56,390 bases of DNA from an uncultured Flavonifractor sp. (GTDB taxonomy: Bacteria; Bacillota; Clostridia; Oscillospirales; Oscillospiraceae): assembly GCA_947649225.1 (NCBI GenBank), contig CANSQX010000002.1, forward strand, positions 1-56,390, given 5' to 3'. The notes below the pieces were generated by a model, which saw nothing but the letters and a program-made list of their open reading frames with translations, made no database searches and had not been told where the DNA came from. The position numbers were made by a program, and so were the translations under genes. Positions 50,472-56,390 of the stretch are shown here, piece by piece. The stretch's first letter is position 1, and each line of letters opens with the position of its first letter.

Positions 50472-50729
50472 TCACGCCGTACCTCCTGGCTCTGGGAGGA
50501 GGCTGACGCGGATCTCCCCCGCATCCCGGCCCCGCAGGGCCACCACCGCCCCCCGGATCAGATAGGCCGCCGGGTCGCCCGCCGGGCTCCGGGCCGTGCA
50601 GGTGACCTGGGTGCCGGGAATCAGGCCCAGATCGAAGAGCCGCCGCCGCATGGCGGGACCGGCCTCCACCTGCGAAACCCGGGCGCTCTGCCCCACCTGG
50701 AGGGCCGCCAGGGTCTGTTGTATACTCAT
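50472..50729 (-). CDS. feoA: Ferrous iron transport protein FeoA
   Basis: An 85-aa SH3-like cytoplasmic partner of FeoB, with MRRRLFDLGLIPGTQV and a C-terminal strand ALRGRDAGEIRV. GAGGAG lies 9 nt before the ATG. It is the first gene of feoAB. Confidence 0.93.
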   Translation of the reverse strand: MSIQQTLAALQVGQSARVSQVEAGPAMRRRLFDLGLIPGTQVTCTARSPAGDPAAYLIRGAVVALRGRDAGEIRVSLLPEPGGTA

Positions 50730-50838
50730 ATCTCAAAACTCCTCGTCATAGGGTTGTAGGGGGGAAGGGCGGACCTTCCCCTACCATCCTATTGCCCGCG
50801 CCTGTCCCTGGTGCGGGCCCGGCAGGAGGCGGCGGCGC

Positions 50839-51540
50839 ATGGCGCGGAGAAAACGGCTGGACCGGCACAGTACAGGGGTCCGGCGGGGCGGACGGCGGTC
50901 CCGCCGGGGCGGGGCGCTCTTTCCGGCGGCCGTGCTGGCCACGGCGCTGCTCCTGCTGATCCCCGTCCTGGCTGGTAGGGGGCGGACAGTCCCGGACGGG
51001 GAGGCCCAGGCCCGGGTGCAGGCCGCGCTGCCCCAGGGGCTGGATCCGGCCCGGCGGAGCCTGGTGGAGGCCGCCTGTTCCCTGGTGGGGCGGGTGGACT
51101 ACTTCTGGGGCGGCAAGTCGGAGGCCCTGGGCTGGGACAGCCGCTGGGGCCTGACCGCCCTGGTCACGGCGGAGGGCGGACAGGACACCGGAAAGCGCCT
51201 GCCCTTCGGGCTGGACTGCTCAGGCTATGTGTCCTGGGCCGCCGTCAACGCCGTGGGAGACCCGGCGGCCGGCGCGGCCATCGGCAGCGGGGCGCGGGGG
51301 CAGTGGCGGCGGTGCCGTCCGGTGGACGCCGCAGAGGCCCGGCCCGGGGATCTGGCCTTCTTCCCGGATCTGTCCCACGTAGGCATTGTGGCCGGGCGGG
51401 AGGCGGACGGGACCCTACTGGTGCTCCACTGCTCCCGCACCCTGGGGGGCGTGGTCCTCTCCCCCGACGGGGTCTCCCTGGGCTTCACCCGCTTCGGCGC
51501 CCCGGATTTTTACCTGATCTACGGTTCCGTGCTGCCCTGA
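50839..51540 (+). CDS. NlpC/P60 family cell-wall hydrolase
   Basis: Probable peptidoglycan endopeptidase, 233 aa. An Arg-rich N-terminus and TM anchor (about 26-46) are followed by an NlpC/P60 domain: catalytic Cys in FGLDCSGYVSWA, His in DLSHVGIVAG and a downstream LHCS histidine. The domain starts with ACSLVGRVDYFWGGKS. GGAGG precedes the ATG. No clear operon partner. Confidence 0.9.
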   Translation: MARRKRLDRHSTGVRRGGRRSRRGGALFPAAVLATALLLLIPVLAGRGRTVPDGEAQARVQAALPQGLDPARRSLVEAACSLVGRVDYFWGGKSEALGWDSRWGLTALVTAEGGQDTGKRLPFGLDCSGYVSWAAVNAVGDPAAGAAIGSGARGQWRRCRPVDAAEARPGDLAFFPDLSHVGIVAGREADGTLLVLHCSRTLGGVVLSPDGVSLGFTRFGAPDFYLIYGSVLP

Positions 51541-51628
51541 CAGAGCGGGCCCTGCGCAGATCTCCGAAAAAGCTCCGCCCGGCAGCGGGGCTTTTCTGGC
51601 GCTTTCGCTGAAATTCAGCGGACACGCA

Positions 51629-51657
51629 TTGACGGCGTTCCGGTTTTGCGGTATACT
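51629..51657 (+). promoter_or_regulatory. Promoter of the MATE transporter gene
   Basis: TTGACG, 17-bp spacer and TATACT, each one mismatch from consensus. Confidence 0.8.
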
Positions 51658-51682
51658 GCATCTTAAATAAACAATCAACCCC

Positions 51683-51718
51683 GGCCGCAGCTGTTTTGAT
51701 GCTGCGGCCCCGATTTTT
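51683..51718 (+). promoter_or_regulatory. Terminator-like hairpin in the MATE leader
   Basis: GGCCGCAGC-TGTTTTGAT-GCTGCGGCC followed by CCGATTTTT lies between the promoter and the ribosome-binding site. It has the form of an intrinsic terminator, so it may act as an attenuator. No leader peptide or known riboswitch is seen. Confidence 0.6.
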
Positions 51719-51735
51719 GGAGGTATTTGCCGTCT

Positions 51736-53103
51736 ATGCCGGAACACATCCAAGAGAACAAAATGGGCGTGATGCCTGTCAACCGTCTGCTGATCACCAT
51801 GTCCCTGCCCATGATGATCGCCATGCTGATTCAGGCCCTCTACAACGTGGTGGACAGCGTCTTCGTGGCCCAGATCAGCGAAAACGCCCTGACGGCGGTG
51901 GGGATGGCCTTCCCCTTCCAGAACCTGATGATCTCGGTGGCGGTGGGCACCTCGGTGGGCGTCAACGCCCTGCTCTCCCGCAGCCTGGGGGAGAAGAACT
52001 TCGACGTGGTCAACCGCACGGCGGTCAACGGCGTCTTTTTGAGCGTAGTCAGCTACCTGGCCTTCCTGGCGGCCGGAGCCCTGTTCGCCCGGCCCTTCTT
52101 CGCCATTCAGACCGATATCGCCGAGATTGTGAACTACGGGGCCGACTACCTGTTTCTCTGCTCGGTGCTCTCCTTCGGCATCTTCCTGGAGGTGATGTTC
52201 GAGCGGCTGCTTCAATCGACCGGACGGACCTTTTGCACCATGATCACCCAGGGCGTGGGAGCCGTCATCAATATCATCCTGGATCCGGTGCTCATCTTCG
52301 GCCTGGGGCCCTTCGAGCCCTTGGGGGTCAAGGGGGCGGCCATTGCCACCGTGACCGGCCAGATGGTGGCCGCCGTGCTGGCCATTTTCTTCAATCAGAA
52401 GGTGAACCACGACATCAAGCTCACCTTCCGGGGCTTCCGCCCCGACGGGCCCATCATCAAAACCATCTATGCGGTGGGCGTGCCCTCCATCATCATGGCC
52501 TCCATCAGCTCGGTGATGACCTTCGGCATGAACATCATCCTCATGGGCTTCACCTCCACGGCCACCGCCGTGTTCAACGTCTACTTCAAATTGCAGAGCT
52601 TCGTATTCATGCCGGTCTTTGGTCTGAACAACGGCATGGTCCCCATCATCGCCTACAACTACGGCGCGCGCAAGCCCGACCGGCTGATTAAGACCATCAA
52701 GCTGGGGTGCTGCTACGCCATCGGCATTATGCTGGCGGGCCTGGCGGTGATCCAGCTCTTCACCGCCCCCATTCTCCTGCTCTTCAACGCCTCGGAGACC
52801 ATGCTGGCCATCGGGGTGCCCGCCCTGCGGATCATCAGCGTCAGTTTCCTGTTCGCCGGATTCAGCGTCATCGCCTCGGCCACCTTCCAGGCCCTGGGCC
52901 GGGGGGTGCTCAGCATGATCATGTCCCTGGTGCGCCAGCTGGTGGTGCTCCTCCCGGCGGCCTACCTGCTCTCCCTCACCGGCAATCTGAGCCTGATCTG
53001 GCTCTCCTTCCCTATCGCGGAGATCGCCGCGCTGGTCATGTGCATCCTGTTTCTGCGCCAGGTCTACCGGCGGATCATCGCGCCGTTGGGGCAGCCCGGG
53101 TAG
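51736..53103 (+). CDS. MATE family efflux transporter
   Basis: A 455-aa multidrug and toxin extrusion pump with 12 predicted TM helices. It has the family start VNRLLITMSLPMMIAMLIQALYN with VVDSVFVAQIS, and the second-half PVFGLNNGMVPIIAYNYGAR. GGAGGT lies 11 nt before the ATG; an in-frame TTG three codons upstream is closer to it but less likely. The substrate is unknown. A terminator-like hairpin in its leader suggests conditional expression. Confidence 0.92.
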   Translation: MPEHIQENKMGVMPVNRLLITMSLPMMIAMLIQALYNVVDSVFVAQISENALTAVGMAFPFQNLMISVAVGTSVGVNALLSRSLGEKNFDVVNRTAVNGVFLSVVSYLAFLAAGALFARPFFAIQTDIAEIVNYGADYLFLCSVLSFGIFLEVMFERLLQSTGRTFCTMITQGVGAVINIILDPVLIFGLGPFEPLGVKGAAIATVTGQMVAAVLAIFFNQKVNHDIKLTFRGFRPDGPIIKTIYAVGVPSIIMASISSVMTFGMNIILMGFTSTATAVFNVYFKLQSFVFMPVFGLNNGMVPIIAYNYGARKPDRLIKTIKLGCCYAIGIMLAGLAVIQLFTAPILLLFNASETMLAIGVPALRIISVSFLFAGFSVIASATFQALGRGVLSMIMSLVRQLVVLLPAAYLLSLTGNLSLIWLSFPIAEIAALVMCILFLRQVYRRIIAPLGQPG

Positions 53104-53142
53104 AAACCGCCGGAAAAATTTCAAAAAAAGGCGGAAAAGCAT

Positions 53143-53171
53143 TTGACATTGGGGGGTAAATTCGGTATAAT
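53143..53171 (+). promoter_or_regulatory. Promoter of yceD-rpmF
   Basis: TTGACA, 17-bp spacer and TATAAT: a perfect consensus about 30 bp before the yceD start. Confidence 0.95.
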
Positions 53172-53200
53172 ACTCCCCGTACCGCTGTAAGGAGGCCGCT

Positions 53201-53710
53201 ATGCGCCTGAATGTAAGAGAGCTCCTCCGGGTTCCCGGCGCCAGCCAGCCCTTTGACTTTACAATGGACCTGTCCGGGCTGGATTTTTACGGGAGCCGCC
53301 CCCTGACCGGGCCGGTCCGCGCCGCCGGGACGGTGCGCAACATGGCCGGGGCCCTTCTGCTGGAGGGCGAGGCCGCCGCTCCCATGGAGCTGGCCTGTGA
53401 CCGCTGTCTCCGGCCCTTCTCCCAGGTGCTCCGAGTCCCCCTCACGGCCCTGCTGGCCGAGGAGCTGGAGGATGAGGAAAACGGAGAGATCCTTCTCCTG
53501 GAGAACGGCGAGGTGGATCTGGCCGAGGCGTTCACCACGGCGCTGATCCTCAATATGGACTCCAAGCATCTGTGCAGCGAGGACTGCAAGGGGCTGTGCG
53601 CCCGGTGCGGCGCAAACCTGAACGAAGGTCCCTGCCGCTGCAAGCCTGAAGTGGATCCAAGATTGGCTGCCCTTGCGCAGCTTTTGGATAGCAATCCCAG
53701 CGAAGACTGA
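53201..53710 (+). CDS. YceD/DUF177 family protein
   Basis: A 169-aa protein of the family almost always encoded before rpmF and linked to rRNA and ribosome metabolism. It has LACDRCLRPFSQVL and the C-terminal cysteines CSEDCKGLCARCGANLNEGPCRC. AAGGAGG lies 5 nt before the ATG. It forms an operon with rpmF. Its exact biochemical role is not known to me. Confidence 0.93.
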   Translation: MRLNVRELLRVPGASQPFDFTMDLSGLDFYGSRPLTGPVRAAGTVRNMAGALLLEGEAAAPMELACDRCLRPFSQVLRVPLTALLAEELEDEENGEILLLENGEVDLAEAFTTALILNMDSKHLCSEDCKGLCARCGANLNEGPCRCKPEVDPRLAALAQLLDSNPSED

Positions 53711-53756
53711 GAAAATTCTGCCCGGCCAGGGCGTTGACCTAAGGAGGTGTCATAAT

Positions 53757-53948
53757 ATGGCAGTCCCTAAGAGTAAAGTGTCCAAGCAGCGCCGGAACAA
53801 GCGCCGCAGCTCCGTCTGGAAGCTGGAGACTCCCGGCGTGACCACTTGCCCCAAGTGCGGCGCGTTCCGCCTGCCCCACCGGATGTGTACGTCCTGCATG
53901 AGCTACAACGGCCGCACGTTCGGATCCGCCGAGGCCGAGGCGAAGTAA
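53757..53948 (+). CDS. rpmF: 50S ribosomal protein L32
   Basis: A 63-aa ribosomal protein. The N-terminus MAVPKSKVSKQRRNKRRS is typical, followed by a zinc site CPKC and CTSC (Cys31, 34, 44, 47), so this is the zinc-binding form. AAGGAGG is 10 nt upstream. The ATG is internal to a longer open frame that starts in yceD. Confidence 0.97.
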   Translation: MAVPKSKVSKQRRNKRRSSVWKLETPGVTTCPKCGAFRLPHRMCTSCMSYNGRTFGSAEAEAK

Positions 53949-53969
53949 ATAGCCAAAAAGAAACGAGGG

Positions 53970-53987
53970 GGGGGATTCCACCCCTCT
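53970..53987 (+). repeat. Direct repeat, left copy
   Basis: GGGGGATTCCACCCCTCT, repeated exactly at 54171..54188. The two copies flank the multi-hairpin repeat. Confidence 0.8.
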
Positions 53988-53991
53988 CAGG

Positions 53992-54166
53992 CTGACGGGG
54001 TTCCCGTCAGCCTGAGGCCGGTTTCGGCAGCTTGCCGGAACCGGTCGCCTGCGGGCGGGTTCTTAAACGCGAAAGCGGGGGCTTCGCCCCCCTTTCACAC
54101 TATCCCCCACGCAAAGCTCTTTGGCCTTTTGCCGCACAACGAAAGATTGTCGTTTTTCGACATGCT
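53992..54166 (+). repeat. Interspersed multi-hairpin repeat, copy B
   Basis: This corresponds to the element at 7458..7635. Hairpins in order are CTGACGGG/CCCGTCAG, CCGGTTTC/GGAACCGG extended by GGCA/TGCC, CGCC/GGCG, and GGGGGC/GCCCCC within GAAAG/CTTTC. ACACTATCCCCC and a diverged tail ending in TTTTTCGACA follow. The region between rpmF and the radical SAM gene holds nothing else I can identify. Confidence 0.75.
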
Positions 54167-54170
54167 GAGA

Positions 54171-54188
54171 GGGGGATTCCACCCCTCT
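54171..54188 (+). repeat. Direct repeat, right copy
   Basis: Exact copy of the 18 bp at 53970..53987. A TACAAT -10-like box for the next gene follows at about 54212. Confidence 0.8.
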
Positions 54189-54252
54189 TTCTTTTTGCGC
54201 GGAATTGGGGTACAATAGAGCGGATCGCAGATCCGCAGCAGGAGGGACGGCA

Positions 54253-55560
54253 GTGAGCATGACGGTGATCCAGTCGGTGGATCGGGGGAGCCCCGCCCAC
54301 CGGGCCGGGGTGCGCCCCGGCGAGACCCTGCTCCAGGTCAACGGCCACCCCATTGTGGATGTGCTGGACTACAAATTCTACACCTACGATCCCCGGCTGA
54401 TCCTGACCCTGGCCGGGCCGGACGGGAAAACCCGCACCGTCCGGGTGAGAAAGCAGGAGGGACAGGAGCTGGGCCTGAGCTTCGAGACCTATCTCATGGA
54501 CAGGGCCCGGTCCTGCGCCAACCGCTGCGTGTTCTGCTTTGTGGACCAGCTCCCCAGGGGGATGCGGGAGTCCCTCTACTTCAAGGACGACGACGCCCGC
54601 CTCTCCTTTTTAATGGGGAACTATATCACCCTCACCAACCTGTCCCGGCGGGAGCTTCAGCGCATTGTGGACCTGCGGATCTCCCCCATCAACCTGTCGG
54701 TCCACGCCACCAACCCCGCCCTGCGCGCCGAGATGCTGGGCCACAAAAACGGCGGGACCATTCTGGAGCACATGACCCGCTTCGCCCGGGCGGGGATCAC
54801 CATGAACTGCCAGATCGTGGCCTGCCCGGGCCTCAACGACGGGGCGGAGCTCGCCCGCACCATGGAGGATCTGGCCGCCCTGTACCCGGAGGTGAACAGC
54901 GTCTCGGTGGTGCCTGTAGGGCTCACCAGGCACCGGGCGGGGCTCTATCCCCTGCGGCCCTATACCGCCGGGGAGGCCGCCGCCGTGGTGGACCAGGTGG
55001 AGGAATTCGGGCGGCAGTGCCGGGAGACGCACGGCACCACTCTGTTCTGGTGCTCCGACGAATTCTATCTCAAGGCGGGCCGCCCCATCCCGGCGGACCC
55101 CTACTATGAGGACTACACCCAGCTGGAGAACGGCGTGGGGATGCTCCGGCTGCTGCGCACCGAGTTCGACGCCGCCCTGGCGGACGAGACGCCGCCGGAC
55201 AGCCCGCCGCCCCCCTTCTCCCTCGCCTGCGGGGTGGACGCCGCCCCCTGGCTGGCGGAAATCGTTGACAGAATGGCGGCAAACTGCCATACTAAGGGTA
55301 GAGTCTACCCCATCGTCAACCATTTTTTCGGGGAGACCATCACGGTCTCCGGCCTGATCACCGGCGGGGACCTGATCGGGCAGCTCCAGGGGCGGGAGCT
55401 GGGGGAGCGGCTGCTCCTCCCGGTCAATATGCTGCGCCACGGCGGCGATGTGTTCCTGGACGACGTGACCCTCGCCGGGGTGGAGGCCGCCCTGGGCGTG
55501 CCGGTGATCCCGGTACAGCAGGACGGGTACGACCTCTGCGCACGGATGCTGGGGCAATAA
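54253..55560 (+). CDS. DUF512 family radical SAM / PDZ protein
   Basis: A 435-aa protein. Residues about 1-60 resemble a PDZ domain (VDRGSPAHRAGVRPGETLLQVNG). A radical-SAM-like region follows with CANRCVFCFVDQLP (C-x3-C-x2-C) and LSFLMGNYITLTNL. The C-terminal DUF512 domain includes FGETITVSGLITGGDL. The GTG start is chosen because GGAGGG lies 6 nt upstream; an ATG two codons in is 12 nt away. The family commonly sits next to der, as here, but its substrate is unknown. Confidence 0.9.
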   Translation: MSMTVIQSVDRGSPAHRAGVRPGETLLQVNGHPIVDVLDYKFYTYDPRLILTLAGPDGKTRTVRVRKQEGQELGLSFETYLMDRARSCANRCVFCFVDQLPRGMRESLYFKDDDARLSFLMGNYITLTNLSRRELQRIVDLRISPINLSVHATNPALRAEMLGHKNGGTILEHMTRFARAGITMNCQIVACPGLNDGAELARTMEDLAALYPEVNSVSVVPVGLTRHRAGLYPLRPYTAGEAAAVVDQVEEFGRQCRETHGTTLFWCSDEFYLKAGRPIPADPYYEDYTQLENGVGMLRLLRTEFDAALADETPPDSPPPPFSLACGVDAAPWLAEIVDRMAANCHTKGRVYPIVNHFFGETITVSGLITGGDLIGQLQGRELGERLLLPVNMLRHGGDVFLDDVTLAGVEAALGVPVIPVQQDGYDLCARMLGQ

Positions 55561-55623
55561 GCCGATCCAAGGGAACCATCGGTTCAATCTGCGGTTCCCC
55601 AGAAAAAACGGGAGGGCATCATC

Positions 55624-56390
55624 ATGCCGAAACCCTTGATTGCCATCGTGGGCCGGCCCAATGTGGGCAAGTCCATGCTTTTCAACAAGCTGGCAGGCCG
55701 GCGGCTGTCCATTGTGGAGGACACCCCCGGCGTCACCCGGGACCGGCTCTATGCCGGGGCCGAGTGGCGGGGCCGGCAATTCGACCTGGTGGACACCGGG
55801 GGCATCGAGCCCTCGGCCGGCAGTGAGATTCTGGCCTTTATGCGGGAACAGGCCGAGATCGCCATCCAGAACGCCACTGTGATCGTCTTCCTCTGCGACA
55901 TCAAGAGCGGCCTCACCGCCTCCGACCAGGAGGTGGCCAACCTGCTCCTGCGCGCCCGGAAGCCGGTGGTGCTGGCGGTAAACAAGATGGACCAGGTGGG
56001 CCACACCAATCCGGACATCTACGAGTTCTACAACCTGGGGCTGGGGGATCCCATCCCTGTGTCGGCGGTCCACGGCCATGGCACCGGCGATCTGCTGGAC
56101 GCCTGCTTCGAGCACTTCCCTCCGGAGGGGGAGGCGGAGAGCGAGGACGACGTAATCAAGGTGGCGGTCATCGGCAAGCCCAACGTGGGCAAGTCCTCCC
56201 TGGTCAACCGTATCCTGGGGGAGGAGCGGGTGATTGTCTCCAACGTGGCGGGCACCACCCGGGACGCGGTGGACAGCTTTTTCGAGAACGAACAGGGAAA
56301 ATTCCTGTTCATCGACGCCGCCGGGATGCGGAAAAAATCCAAGGTGGACGACCGCATTGAAAAATTCTCCGTCCTCCGGGCCACCATGGC
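55624..56390 (+). CDS. der: Ribosome-biogenesis GTPase Der/EngA (cut by window end)
   Basis: Double-GTPase needed for 50S assembly. The visible 255 residues include the first G domain ([36 protein letters not shown]) and the start of the second ([27 protein letters not shown]). The remaining second G domain and KH-like domain are beyond the edge. GGGAGGG lies 7 nt before the ATG. It follows the DUF512 gene by 63 nt. Confidence 0.95.
   Translation, partial: MPKPLIAIVGRPNVGKSMLFNKLAGRRLSIVEDTPGVTRDRLYAGAEWRGRQFDLVDTGGIEPSAGSEILAFMREQAEIAIQNATVIVFLCDIKSGLTASDQEVANLLLRARKPVVLAVNKMDQVGHTNPDIYEFYNLGLGDPIPVSAVHGHGTGDLLDACFEHFPPEGEAESEDDVIKVAVIGKPNVGKSSLVNRILGEERVIVSNVAGTTRDAVDSFFENEQGKFLFIDAAGMRKKSKVDDRIEKFSVLRATM

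Noticed and set aside
1..56390. CRISPR arrays, rRNA genes, prophage or intact insertion sequences
   Set aside because: No regularly spaced repeats, no rRNA-like segments, and no transposase, integrase or phage structural gene was seen.

Overview
The window comes from a GC-rich, endospore-forming, Gram-positive anaerobe. Sporulation genes (sigG, spoIID), a complete wal (yyc) cell-wall control operon, yqzL-recO, yceD-rpmF and mecA all point to a clostridial lineage. The high GC and the repeat style suggest an Oscillospiraceae-type gut bacterium. This placement is inference from gene content, not a database match.

Layout. 1-6 kb: nth, glyA, a tandem pair of secreted stalk/NPCBM-like proteins, and phosphoglucomutase. 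6.1-14.7 kb, all on the minus strand: a NUDIX hydrolase, walR, walK, yycH and yycI, then murA with its own promoter, walJ and rlmH. 14.9-17.5 kb, plus strand: mecA, yqzL, recO, phzF-like. 17.5-21 kb: a DUF4342-like membrane protein and a second two-component system whose regulator and kinase genes are separated by about 700 bp of palindrome-rich DNA. 21.7-37.2 kb, minus strand: a catabolic island. 38.2 kb: tRNA-Gln(CUG), next to a decayed SDR gene. 38.5-56.4 kb: housekeeping and sporulation genes. These are an HTH-desulfoferrodoxin fusion, a Ca-type P-ATPase, sigG, an AEC transporter, dCMP deaminase, two small membrane proteins, citrate synthase, spoIID, feoAB, an NlpC/P60 protein, a MATE pump, yceD, rpmF, a DUF512 radical SAM protein, and der (cut by the window end).

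The island is the most interesting region. In transcription order it encodes an SLC13-type carboxylate permease (with an apparent frameshift), a fumarate-reductase-like flavoprotein, an MBL-fold lactonase-like hydrolase, an Asp/Glu-racemase-superfamily enzyme, an uncharacterised Cys-rich protein, an Fe-S OYE-type flavin reductase and a CocE/S15-like hydrolase with Cys in place of the usual nucleophilic Ser. Then come a MmgE/PrpD protein, a PrpF/methylitaconate-isomerase-like protein, aconitase-family large and small subunits, a PEP-mutase/isocitrate-lyase-family lyase and a second MBL hydrolase. The last block resembles the Mii-DmdAB-Dml end of nicotinate fermentation (2,3-dimethylmalate to propionate plus pyruvate), and also an AcnD/PrpF-type methylcitrate variant. 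No CoA ligase or transferase, B12 mutase or transcription regulator lies inside it. I infer a CoA-independent route that imports a branched or unsaturated free acid (perhaps a lactone or ester), reduces or isomerises it, and cleaves it to pyruvate plus a short acid. The substrate is unknown.

Other notable points are the HTH regulator fused to a desulfoferrodoxin with all iron ligands, a multi-hairpin interspersed repeat with a compensating first stem, a sigG leader that buries its own ribosome-binding site, a palindrome over the phosphoglucomutase promoter, and a terminator-like leader before the MATE gene. All positions and motifs were read by eye; no alignment or database search was run.
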